A stretch of 64,000 bases of DNA, taken from contig JBBSQX010000003.1 in assembly GCA_038243605.1 (NCBI GenBank), positions 124,001 to 188,000 of the forward strand, read 5' to 3'. The position numbers were made by a program, and so were the translations under genes. How positions within the stretch are numbered: position 1 is the stretch's first letter; the number at the start of each line of letters is the position of its first letter. Positions 15,798-23,869 of the stretch are shown one piece after another. Source of the DNA: Terrimesophilobacter sp038243605 (GTDB lineage: Bacteria; Actinomycetota; Actinomycetes; Actinomycetales; Microbacteriaceae). Under the pieces are notes generated by a model, which saw only the letters and a program-made list of their open reading frames with translations, ran no database searches and was not told the origin of the DNA.

Positions 15798-16955
15798 ATG
15801 AACATGAATCGGCTGTCAAGGAGATCGATCCTGCAAGGCGCGGGGGTCGGTGCGTCTGCGCTCCTGCTTGCGGCGTGTTCTAGCGGCGGTGATGGCAAGC
15901 CACAGCCTGCGACTGACGTGTCGAGTAAGCAGAAGTCTCTGCGTTTCGACAGTCGTGACACGTATCGAAACACTGTCGGTGAAGACTTTCCGCTGCTGGA
16001 GAAGTTCACAACGGCCTCTGGTATCGCCGTGACGTATTCGAATGCAGTCAGTGACGACAACGTCTACTACGGCAAGATCAAAGACCAGTTGAAAATGGGC
16101 CAGGACACCGGTGCAGATGCTGCCGTCGTGAGCGACTGGATGGCGGCCCGCTGGATTCGCTTGGGCTATGTACAGGGGATCGACCACAGCCGGATAACGA
16201 ATTTCGACAACATCCGGGAACAGTTCAAAGATGCCGTGTACGACAAGGGGCGTAAGTCTTCGATGCCATGGCGCAGCGGATTCACCGGCATCGCGTGGAA
16301 CAAAGAATTGCTGCCTAACGGACTGCGGTCGGTCTCAGACCTCTGGGATCCGACGTTGGCGGGCAAGGTGGGAGTGATGTCGTCAATGCGCGACACCCTC
16401 GGACTCATCATGTTGGACAACGGTGCAGATATTTCGGCGCGTGAGTGGGGAGACGCAGAGTTCACCAACGCGGTGAACTTATTGCGCACCCAGGTTGGGA
16501 ACAAGCAGCTCGGCAGCATTAAGGGAAACAAGTACAAAGAAGATCTCATGAGTGGCAGCATCATTGCGAGCATTGCTCGGGCGGGTGACATCATGCAGAT
16601 CAACGCGCAGGCCGGCGATAAGTGGGGTTTTGCTGTACCTGAAAAGGGCGGCGTGCTGTGGAGCGATGTTGCGGTTATCCCCACGGGATCAACCCATCGC
16701 GGCAACGCTGAAGACTTTCTCAACTTCTACTACGATCGCGCGAACGCGGCGCAGGTTGCGGCTCAAACCGGTTTCATTTCTCCTGTTGAGGTGAGTGCTG
16801 CGGATATGGCTGATATTCCAGAAGATCGAGCGACAAACCAGTTAATCTTTCCCAGCGAGGCAACTTTTGGCACTGTCAAAGCATTCCGCGCACTTTCGCA
16901 GAGCGAGGAGCAGCGCTATGGCGCTCAGTACCAGACAGTCTTGCTTGGTGCTTAA
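15798..16955 (+). CDS. potD: PotD-like solute-binding lipoprotein, copy 2
   Basis: 385 residues, colinear with the preceding gene. It shares the Tat signal (LSRRSILQG), lipobox (LLLAAC) and long identical blocks such as KQKSLRFDSRDTYRNT, VGVMSSMRDTLGLIMLDNG and RAGDIMQINA. It lacks the 11-residue Ser-rich N-terminal extension of copy 1. Differences cluster around YVQGIDHSRITNFDNI and the C-terminal 60 residues, so the two may differ in ligand preference. AAGGA six nt before the ATG is the ribosome-binding site. This is a recent-looking tandem duplication of a binding protein serving the same permease. Confidence 0.9.
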   Translation: MNMNRLSRRSILQGAGVGASALLLAACSSGGDGKPQPATDVSSKQKSLRFDSRDTYRNTVGEDFPLLEKFTTASGIAVTYSNAVSDDNVYYGKIKDQLKMGQDTGADAAVVSDWMAARWIRLGYVQGIDHSRITNFDNIREQFKDAVYDKGRKSSMPWRSGFTGIAWNKELLPNGLRSVSDLWDPTLAGKVGVMSSMRDTLGLIMLDNGADISAREWGDAEFTNAVNLLRTQVGNKQLGSIKGNKYKEDLMSGSIIASIARAGDIMQINAQAGDKWGFAVPEKGGVLWSDVAVIPTGSTHRGNAEDFLNFYYDRANAAQVAAQTGFISPVEVSAADMADIPEDRATNQLIFPSEATFGTVKAFRALSQSEEQRYGAQYQTVLLGA

Positions 16956-16971
16956 TCGCTTTTCGTGGTGC

Positions 16972-16988
16972 GCCAGTTCGGCACTGGC
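16972..16988 (+). terminator. Hairpin after the second PotD-like gene
   Basis: GCCAGT and ACTGGC form a perfect six-base stem around TCGGC, 16 nt after the stop of the PotD-like gene. Only TT follows it, so termination would be weak or Rho-assisted. Confidence 0.35.
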
Positions 16989-17005
16989 TTAGGTATGGTG
17001 GGTCG

Positions 17006-18646
17006 GTGACTCAGACTGAATGGTGGCGTTCCGCCGTCATCTACCAGGTGTATCCGCGGTCATTTGCGGATTCCGATGGTGATGGCCTTGGCGACCTTCC
17101 CGGAATTACTCAACGGCTCCTCGCGCTGAACGCGCTCGGCGTCGACGCGGTGTGGCTGTCTCCGTTCTACACCTCACCTCAGAATGATGCGGGTTATGAC
17201 GTGGCTGATTACTGCGACGTCGACCCCCGGTTTGGTTCGTTGGCTGATTTTGATGCGCTTGCGGCAGAAGCCCACCGGTTGTCACTGCGCGTGATCGTGG
17301 ACCTTGTGCCCAATCACACGTCGGACCAACACGCGTGGTTCAGGGACGCTATTGCGTCACCAGAAGGCAGCGAGGAGCGTGGTCGCTACATTTTCCGGGA
17401 CGGTAATGGGCGAAACGGTGATAGCCCTCCCAACAACTGGGAGTCCGTGTTCGGCGGGCCGGCATGGAGTCGCCTCACGCGCGATGATGGCACGCCCGGC
17501 CAGTGGTACTTGCACCTGTTCGACTCGTCGCAGCCAGACTTGGATTGGCAAAACTCTTGGGTGCGGGAGCAGTTTCGCGACATTCTGCGATTTTGGCTCG
17601 ACCGGGGTGTTGACGGGTTTCGCGTGGACGTTGCACACGGGCTCATCAAGAAGAAGGGCCTACCTAACTACACGCCGCCTAAGGGCGGGGCGAGCATGGG
17701 CGGGCAGACCGAGACGCCGCCGTATTGGGCTCAGCCCGGTGTTCACGAGATTTACCGCGACTGGCGCACACTCATTGACGAGTATCCGGGCGATCGCGTA
17801 CTTGTTGCAGAGGCGTGGGTCAATCCGTTGTCCGAACTCGCCCATTGGGTGCGTCCTGATGAGATGCATCAAGCGTTCAACTTCGAGTATCTGGGTGCCG
17901 GGTGGGATGCCGACGAGATCCGAACGGTGATCGTGTCGTCGCTGAAAGCATTCGGGCACGTGGGTGCTCCAAGTACGTGGGTGCTGTCAAACCACGATGT
18001 TGTTCGACACGCCTCGCGGCTGGCTCTCACCGGCGAGAACCCTCAAGGTGCCGGTGTTGGCCCCCTCTCACCCGAGAAACCTAATCGAGTGGTCGGACTG
18101 CGCAGGGCTCGAGCGGCAACGCTTCTCATGTTGGCTCTGCCAGGAAGTGCCTACCTCTACCAGGGCGAAGAGCTTGGTTTGCCAGAGGATGTCGAGTTAC
18201 CAGATGCTGCGCGCCAAGACCCCACCTGGTTCCGCACCAATCATGAACGATACGGGCGCGACGGATGCCGTGTACCGATTCCCTGGGAGGCTACAGCGCC
18301 GGCCTACGGGTTCAGCAGCACGGGTGCGAGTTGGTTGCCTCAGCCATCGGATTGGGCCGGGTACGCGCGGAATGCGCAGCAGGGCAAGTCGGGTTCAACG
18401 CTGGAGCTTTACAGGGCAGCCTTGTCGCTGCGCGCACAGCAGAGCCTGGGGTTTGGCGCTCTTGAATGGCTGACCGGTTACCCAGCAGATGTGCTTGCTT
18501 TCCGAAACGGTGATGTCACTGTCATCGCAAACTTGGGTGCCGCCAGTACCCCGATACCCCCCGGCCATGTGATGCTCTCCTCAGAGCCAATGAGTGCTGA
18601 GCTGCCCGGCGACACCACTGTGTGGCTGCAAGTAGATGGCACGTAA
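17006..18646 (+). CDS. GH13 alpha-glucosidase / oligo-1,6-glucosidase-type hydrolase
   Basis: 546 residues from a GTG start (MTQTEWW), the usual length for actinobacterial GH13_30-type alpha-glucosidases. The four GH13 conserved regions are present: DLVPNHTSDQH (region I), GFRVDVAHG with the nucleophile Asp (region II), LVAEAW with the acid/base Glu (region III) and LSNHD (region IV). There is no signal peptide, so the enzyme is cytoplasmic and would hydrolyse imported maltose-, isomaltose- or sucrose-type oligosaccharides. No sugar transporter is adjacent, so it looks like an independent gene between the PotD-like genes and the convergent asparaginase. Trehalose synthase is a less likely alternative. 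Confidence 0.9.
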   Translation: MTQTEWWRSAVIYQVYPRSFADSDGDGLGDLPGITQRLLALNALGVDAVWLSPFYTSPQNDAGYDVADYCDVDPRFGSLADFDALAAEAHRLSLRVIVDLVPNHTSDQHAWFRDAIASPEGSEERGRYIFRDGNGRNGDSPPNNWESVFGGPAWSRLTRDDGTPGQWYLHLFDSSQPDLDWQNSWVREQFRDILRFWLDRGVDGFRVDVAHGLIKKKGLPNYTPPKGGASMGGQTETPPYWAQPGVHEIYRDWRTLIDEYPGDRVLVAEAWVNPLSELAHWVRPDEMHQAFNFEYLGAGWDADEIRTVIVSSLKAFGHVGAPSTWVLSNHDVVRHASRLALTGENPQGAGVGPLSPEKPNRVVGLRRARAATLLMLALPGSAYLYQGEELGLPEDVELPDAARQDPTWFRTNHERYGRDGCRVPIPWEATAPAYGFSSTGASWLPQPSDWAGYARNAQQGKSGSTLELYRAALSLRAQQSLGFGALEWLTGYPADVLAFRNGDVTVIANLGAASTPIPPGHVMLSSEPMSAELPGDTTVWLQVDGT

Positions 18647-18696
18647 GCAGCACAGCTGCCGCTCTTCACCGCGGTTGGGTGTTGCCGCGCCAGGGA

Positions 18697-19704
18697 TCAG
18701 AACGTGGTGAGAGTGTGGCCGACGGTAACTCCGCCACCCAGTACTTTTTCTGTAGTGAGGTCTGACACGCGCTCAGCGTCTGCCTGCGGGATCGCACCTG
18801 CTTCTGCGAGCAGTGTGAGCGCAACGAGTGTGGTGATGCGGTGGCTGCCATCCAGTGATTTAAGAGCAACGGCTGTGCCGTCGGCGGCCCCCATTGCAAT
18901 GACGCCCTCTGCGCCACCCTTGCAGACGAGCCCCAGCTCGTCGATCACCACGGTATTTGCACGACCCGGGCCGTCAATCGCCCACGCATTCTCGCGAATG
19001 GCCGCGGTGATGCGTGCGGCGTCGTCATCTGGACCGGTCGCGTTCATACCGCGGGCGAGCCGTGAGAACGAGGCCGCGAGGCCGCGCAGGGTTACCGCGA
19101 AGAGCGGTGCCCCGCAGCCATCGACACCCACGTGCCCGACGGGTTCCCCCAGAAATTCTTCGATCGTGGCACGCACAGCGAGTTGAAGCGGATGCTGTGG
19201 GTCAAGATAGTTGCTCGTCGACCAGCCGTTTTCAACGCACGCGAGGAGAAACGCGGCGTGCTTGCCAGAGCAATTCATGGTGACGCGGCGTTGTTTTCCT
19301 GAGGTGCGAGCAATCGCTGCAGCCTCGGGGTCACCTGGCCAGCTGATCGGGCATTGCAGGTCATCTTCGGTGAGTCCAGCCCGCTCAAGGAGCTCGTTCA
19401 CGACCTCAACATGGGCGGGTGTGCCCGAGTGGCTCGCCGAGGCGAGCACGAGTTGCGCACCGTCAAGTGAGACTCCAGAGCGCAGCACCGTGATCGCCTG
19501 AAACGGTTTGAGCGACGACCGTGGGTACACGAGCGCATCCACGTCACCGAGTGAGCGAACAGTCTCAACTCCGGAATTCACGCCAGTGGCGCGCACGACG
19601 ACAGCCGCACCGAGGTGACGCGATTCAATCAGGCCGTTGCGCTCAAGTTTTGCGAGCTCAACGACACCGTCAACACCGAGAGCATGACCGTGTGGCGCGC
19701 TCAC
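18697..19704 (-). CDS. Asparaginase-II family amidohydrolase
   Basis: 335 residues of the PF06089 family, which is distinct from the E. coli AnsA/AnsB fold. Recognisable blocks are VYPRSSLKPFQAI, LASASHSGTPAHVEVV, NCSGKHAAFLLAC and GVDGCGAPLFAVTLRGLA. No signal peptide, so cytoplasmic. The GTG start overlaps the gabT stop by 4 nt (GTGA), placing it second in a gabT-asparaginase operon. The pairing suggests release and use of amino groups from amides and omega-amino acids. The substrate in this family is usually taken to be L-asparagine, but few members have been tested, so a related amide is possible. Confidence 0.88.
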   Translation of the reverse strand: MSAPHGHALGVDGVVELAKLERNGLIESRHLGAAVVVRATGVNSGVETVRSLGDVDALVYPRSSLKPFQAITVLRSGVSLDGAQLVLASASHSGTPAHVEVVNELLERAGLTEDDLQCPISWPGDPEAAAIARTSGKQRRVTMNCSGKHAAFLLACVENGWSTSNYLDPQHPLQLAVRATIEEFLGEPVGHVGVDGCGAPLFAVTLRGLAASFSRLARGMNATGPDDDAARITAAIRENAWAIDGPGRANTVVIDELGLVCKGGAEGVIAMGAADGTAVALKSLDGSHRITTLVALTLLAEAGAIPQADAERVSDLTTEKVLGGGVTVGHTLTTF

Positions 19705-21095
19705 AGAGTTGCGAGTGCGTCTTCGATGACACTGATGGCATCGAGGAGCTGTGCATCGCTGATCACGAGGCTGGGAAGGAATCGGATGACGTTGCCGTTG
19801 GTTCCCGCTGTCAACAGGATGATGCCGTGCTCGAACGCGTACTTCGAGATGGCGGAGACCGCGGCGGCGTTTGGCGCCTTGGTGGTCTCGCCCGTTCCCG
19901 GCTGCACAAACTCGACGGCGATCATGGCGCCGAGGCCCCGCACCTCGCCGATGATGTCGTTCGACTTTTGCAAGCGCAGTAGTTCACGCTTCAACGTGTT
20001 TTCTATGCGTGTTGCTTCGGCGAGCAAGCCCTTCTTCTCAATGGCATCGAAGACGGCGATTGCGGCGGCGGTGGCCACCGGGTTGCCGCCGAAGGTTCCA
20101 CCGAGGCCACCAGCGTGAGCGGCATCCATGATCTCAGCACGGCCAGTGACCGTGGCGAGTGGCAAGCCGCCAGCGATTCCCTTCGCGGCAAGCACCAGAT
20201 CCGGAACCAGTCCAAAGTGCTCGCTCGAGAAGTATTTTCCGGTGCGCGCCATGCCGGCCTGAATCTCATCGGCGATAAAGACGATGCCGTTCTCGGTGCA
20301 CCATTTCTGCAGCGCGGGGAGGTAGCCCTCTGCGGGCACCATAAACCCACCCTCGCCCTGAATCGGCTCGACGACGAGGCACGCGAGGTCGGATGCCCCT
20401 GCGGTCTTCTCAAGGTAAGAGATGGTGCGCTCCGCGGCTTCTGCTCCGCTGAGGCCGTCCAAATACGGGTAGGAGTTGGGAGCGTGATGAATGTCGCCGA
20501 CGAACGGGCCGAACCCGAGTCCGTACGGCATTGACTTGTAGTTCATGGCCATAGTGAGGTTGGTGCGACCGTGGAAGGCGTGGTCGAGCACAGCAACGCC
20601 ACGGCGCCCCGTGTACTTGCGGGCAATCTTGACGCCGTTCTCGACGGCTTCTGCACCCGAGTTGACGAGAACCGATTTTTTCGCAAAGTCGCCGGGGGTG
20701 TGCTGTGCAAGAAGTTCTGCGACACGCACGTAGCCCTCGTAGGGGGTGATGGTGAAGAGACCGTGGGTGAGTTCGCCCACCTGGCGACGGGCGGCCTCGA
20801 CCACGCCGTCATCCGTGTGACCGATCGTGGTTACGCCGATGCCTGAACCGAGATCGAGGAACTGGTTGCCGTCGATGTCGATGACGACGGCGCCGTGCGC
20901 CCGCTCAACGTAGATGGGGAACCCGGAGGCAACACCACTAGCGACGACAGCCTTGCGTCGCTCGTGCAGCGCCAGCGATTTCGGACCGGGTATCGAGGTC
21001 ACAACGCGGCGTTCGCGTGGAAAGTCAGTGATGCTCGACTCGGCGGGCTGCGACGAGGTGGGCGCGGAAACGGGGGCAGAAAGCGTGTCAGTCAT
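19701..21095 (-). CDS. gabT: 4-aminobutyrate (GABA) aminotransferase
   Basis: 464 residues. Class-III aminotransferase with GabT features: DLGSGIGVTTIGH, SGAEAVENGVKIAR, HAFHGRTNLTMAM, VVEPIQGEGGF, the PLP-binding FIADEIQAGMARTG and the Schiff-base lysine in LAAKGIAGGLPLA. It converts GABA and 2-oxoglutarate to succinate semialdehyde and glutamate. No gabD-type semialdehyde dehydrogenase is adjacent. It is first in a minus-strand operon with the asparaginase. On the minus strand, TAGACT sits nine nt before the ATG with no Shine-Dalgarno, which suits a leaderless transcript. Neighbouring polyamine-type transport genes make putrescine-to-GABA catabolism a natural source of substrate (inference). 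Confidence 0.93.
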   Translation of the reverse strand: MTDTLSAPVSAPTSSQPAESSITDFPRERRVVTSIPGPKSLALHERRKAVVASGVASGFPIYVERAHGAVVIDIDGNQFLDLGSGIGVTTIGHTDDGVVEAARRQVGELTHGLFTITPYEGYVRVAELLAQHTPGDFAKKSVLVNSGAEAVENGVKIARKYTGRRGVAVLDHAFHGRTNLTMAMNYKSMPYGLGFGPFVGDIHHAPNSYPYLDGLSGAEAAERTISYLEKTAGASDLACLVVEPIQGEGGFMVPAEGYLPALQKWCTENGIVFIADEIQAGMARTGKYFSSEHFGLVPDLVLAAKGIAGGLPLATVTGRAEIMDAAHAGGLGGTFGGNPVATAAAIAVFDAIEKKGLLAEATRIENTLKRELLRLQKSNDIIGEVRGLGAMIAVEFVQPGTGETTKAPNAAAVSAISKYAFEHGIILLTAGTNGNVIRFLPSLVISDAQLLDAISVIEDALATL

Positions 21096-21150
21096 AGTGG
21101 TGACAGTCTATCGCCGAGACGCTGTGTTCTGGGCTGATATCGTGCTGAGA

Positions 21151-21621
21151 ATGGGACGTGAACACCACTACGAGACAACCATCGAATGGCGCGGAAACCG
21201 GGGAACCGGCACGAGCGGCTACCGAGACTACGGCCGAGAGCTGATGTTGACGACGGAGGGCAAGCATCCGATCGAAGGTTCGGCGGATCGCACCTTCCAC
21301 GGCAATGCTGACAGGTGGAACCCCGAGGACCTCATGGTGGCGGCACTCAGCCAGTGCCACATGCTTAGTTACCTGCATGTCGCGGTGATTCATGGTGTGG
21401 TCGTGACGGCGTACACCGATACCGCCGCAGGCACGATGGAGCAGACCGACGACGGAGGAGGCCGCTTTACGTCTGTCATCTTGCGCCCTGTCGTTACGGT
21501 GGCCTCCGCCGACATGGTCGATGCTGCACGTGAGGCTCACCACGAAGCGAGCCAAAAATGCTTTATCGCGAATTCGGTGAACTTTGCCGTGCACCACGAG
21601 GCGCGCATCGTCGTAGGCTGA
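21151..21621 (+). CDS. OsmC family peroxiredoxin-like protein
   Basis: 156 residues. Has the OsmC/Ohr core with both redox cysteines: LSQCHMLSYLH (about residue 71) and HEASQKCFIANSV (about 133). These reduce organic hydroperoxides in the family. The ATG at 21151 is preferred because upstream in-frame codons would run back through the gabT gene on the other strand. No Shine-Dalgarno is seen; TGATAT about ten nt upstream could be the -10 of a leaderless transcript. Divergent from gabT with only 55 bp between starts. The specific oxidant is unknown. Confidence 0.88.
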   Translation: MGREHHYETTIEWRGNRGTGTSGYRDYGRELMLTTEGKHPIEGSADRTFHGNADRWNPEDLMVAALSQCHMLSYLHVAVIHGVVVTAYTDTAAGTMEQTDDGGGRFTSVILRPVVTVASADMVDAAREAHHEASQKCFIANSVNFAVHHEARIVVG

Positions 21622-21721
21622 GTGTTTCGCCTACTCTTGTCAGCTTCTTCCTAGCGAATGACGGCAGGATGGTGCAGTCTCATGCTGTTTGGCGAACCCC
21701 ATACTTAATGAAAGAAGTTCT

Positions 21722-22735
21722 GTGCCTTCTCTGCTCACCGTGCCCAAGTTCGTCACGACTCTTGCTGTGGCTGCCATGGTTGCGATCTCCGTCGTGTCGT
21801 GCAGCTCGTCCAGCTTGTCAGCGGATGCTTCGTGCGAAGCGACAGCCTCTGGCGCCCACTCTTCGTCGATCAAAGTCTCCGGGGATTTCGGTAAAGAGCC
21901 GAAAGTTACGATGCCTCCCACGTTTGAGGTGAAAAAGACGGAACGCAGTGTTCTCATTTCTGGCGACGGGGCTGCTGTCCTTGGCGGTGAATTGGTCACC
22001 GCAAATTACGGCGCATACAACGCGTCAACGGGCAAGCCGGTGAAGCTTGACGAAACGTCGACGTGGACAGAAACGACCTTTGCCGTCGACGACACGATGA
22101 AGAGTTCGCTTGTCGGGCTCTACAAGACTTTGAAGTGCTCCCACGTAGGAGACCGCATCGTCTCTGCGATTCCTGCTGGCGAACTTTTTGGCGCCATGGG
22201 AGTGGATATGACTCCTCTAGGAATCGGCGCAAAAGACACCCTCGTTTTCATCTTCGATATCAACAAGGTTGAGCCAGCGCCCACAGACACCCCGGCACCG
22301 GATGCTGAGCCGAAGCCTTTGGCAACGCCGTCTGAGTGGGTAGAGAACGTGCCAACAGTGGATCTCGCGGCTGATGTACCTGTCGTGACGTTGCCAGCAA
22401 CTTCACCGCCTACCGAACTTCAGCTGAAGGTCATTACTGAAGGGACCGGCGCGTTAGTTGCAGACCAGAAGTCAAGCGTGACCGTCGATTACCAGGGCAT
22501 CTCGTGGGATACCGGCACGATTTTCGACCAGAGCTACACCCGTGGAGAGCCGGCGACGTTCCCTGTCGGCGGAGTCATCGAAGGCTTTGCGGCAGCGATG
22601 CTGGGGCAGAAGGTCGGGGCGACCGTTCTCGTCACCATTCCTCCTGCCTACGGCTACGGCGAGGGCGAGATTAGCGACAAAGATTTGAAAGGCCAAACGC
22701 TTGTCTTTCTCATCCAGATCCACGACGTGAAGTGA
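21722..22735 (+). CDS. Lipoprotein with two FKBP-type peptidyl-prolyl isomerase domains
   Basis: 337 residues from GTG 21722, which has AAAGAAG five nt upstream; a TTG at 21689 is in frame but lacks a ribosome site. The signal peptide ends in a lipobox-like VVSC followed by a serine run. Two FKBP-like domains follow: a divergent one (about residues 60-185) and a canonical C-terminal one (about 235-337) with VTVDYQG, FDQSY, IPPAYGYGE and LVFLIQIHDV. It would assist folding of exported proteins at the outer face of the membrane. An acidic/proline-rich linker separates the domains. The first domain lacks the clear aromatic pocket pattern and may be structural. Confidence 0.9.
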   Translation: MPSLLTVPKFVTTLAVAAMVAISVVSCSSSSLSADASCEATASGAHSSSIKVSGDFGKEPKVTMPPTFEVKKTERSVLISGDGAAVLGGELVTANYGAYNASTGKPVKLDETSTWTETTFAVDDTMKSSLVGLYKTLKCSHVGDRIVSAIPAGELFGAMGVDMTPLGIGAKDTLVFIFDINKVEPAPTDTPAPDAEPKPLATPSEWVENVPTVDLAADVPVVTLPATSPPTELQLKVITEGTGALVADQKSSVTVDYQGISWDTGTIFDQSYTRGEPATFPVGGVIEGFAAAMLGQKVGATVLVTIPPAYGYGEGEISDKDLKGQTLVFLIQIHDVK

Positions 22736-22767
22736 GTTTAGAGAAGGCTTTCTAGGAGATTCCGCTT

Positions 22768-23850
22768 GTGCGCAAGGTCATCGTGCTTGGCTCCACCGGC
22801 TCACTAGGGGTGCAGGCACTAGAGGTGATTGGCGCCAACCCCGATCGATTTGAGCTTGTCGGACTTGCGGCGGGCCGCAATCGCACGTTGTTGCACGCGC
22901 AGGCACGAGCATTCGGCGTCGAGCACACCGCGGTGGGAGCAATCGACGCAGAGCAACTTATCCGCACTGTCGAGACCGATGTGGTGTTTAACGGCATCAC
23001 CGGAACCGCAGGGCTTCTGCCAACGATCGCCGCGCTAGAAGAGGGCCGCACGCTGGCCCTCGCCAACAAAGAGAGTCTCATTGTGGGCGGCGGGTTGGTG
23101 ACCGGTATTGCGGCGCCGGGGCAAATCGTTCCAGTGGATTCTGGGCACTCGGCGATTGCACAAGCGCTCCCGCCCGGGAGTGAAGATCAGGTACGCCGGC
23201 TCGTGCTGACGACATCCGGTGGCGCGCTCTATGGGCGCAGTCGCGAGTCGCTAGAAAGTGTCACGCCGGAGCACGCGCGTGGCCACTCCGCCTGGGAGAT
23301 GGGCCGCGTCGAGACGACGAACTCGGCCACCATGGTCGACATGGGTCTCAACGTTTTGGGCGCCCATCTGCTCTTCGACGTTCCGTACGATCGCATCGAA
23401 ATTCTGGTGCACCGGCAATCGATCGTGCAGTCAATGGTGGAGTTCGTGGATGGCTCCACGATTGCCCAAGCTTCACCCCTCAATATGCGTCTTCCCATCT
23501 CGATTGCCCTCGGCTGGCCGAACCGGGTTGCTGGTGCCGGTATCTCGCTTAACTGGACGTCACCCACGACATGGTCGTTCGAGCCTCTCGATGACAGCGC
23601 ATTCCCCGCGGTGGCCCTTGCGCGCAAAGTCGGGATCGCGGCTGGCGCGTACCCTGCAGTGTTCAACGCGGCTAACGAGGAGGCTGTTGCGGCGTTCCAT
23701 GATGGACGGATTCGCTTTGTCGATATCGTTGACACAATCGAGGGTGTGATCGATCAATTCACCCCTGAGGTTGGCGAACTGAGTATCGAAAGCCTCACTC
23801 AGGCAGAGCACTGGGCGCGTTCGGCGGCCAATAGGCTGATCTCCAGCTAA
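22768..23850 (+). CDS. dxr: 1-deoxy-D-xylulose-5-phosphate reductoisomerase homologue with degenerate active site
   Basis: 360 residues, GTG start with AGGAG nine nt upstream. The NADPH site is present (VLGSTGSLGVQALEV), as is LALANKESLIVGGG. Ungapped comparison with known Dxr motifs shows losses at key positions. VDSEH reads VDSGH (Gly about 126 in place of the metal ligand E. coli Glu152). NKGLE reads DMGLN (Asp 191, Met 192 and Asn 195 in place of Asn227, Lys228 and metal ligand Glu231). VHPQS reads VHRQS. Asp 124 (E. coli Asp150) is kept. The gene sits directly before the site-2 protease gene, the usual actinobacterial dxr position, but ispG does not follow. It is probably not an active reductoisomerase; an intact dxr should exist elsewhere (inference). 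Confidence 0.85.
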   Translation: MRKVIVLGSTGSLGVQALEVIGANPDRFELVGLAAGRNRTLLHAQARAFGVEHTAVGAIDAEQLIRTVETDVVFNGITGTAGLLPTIAALEEGRTLALANKESLIVGGGLVTGIAAPGQIVPVDSGHSAIAQALPPGSEDQVRRLVLTTSGGALYGRSRESLESVTPEHARGHSAWEMGRVETTNSATMVDMGLNVLGAHLLFDVPYDRIEILVHRQSIVQSMVEFVDGSTIAQASPLNMRLPISIALGWPNRVAGAGISLNWTSPTTWSFEPLDDSAFPAVALARKVGIAAGAYPAVFNAANEEAVAAFHDGRIRFVDIVDTIEGVIDQFTPEVGELSIESLTQAEHWARSAANRLISS

Positions 23851-23869
23851 CGACAGGTAATCTCACTCC

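Noticed and set aside
20914..21150. 79-codon N-terminal extension of the OsmC gene
   Set aside because: It lies antisense to the conserved N-terminus of gabT and adds no OsmC homology; ATG 21151 gives the normal family length.
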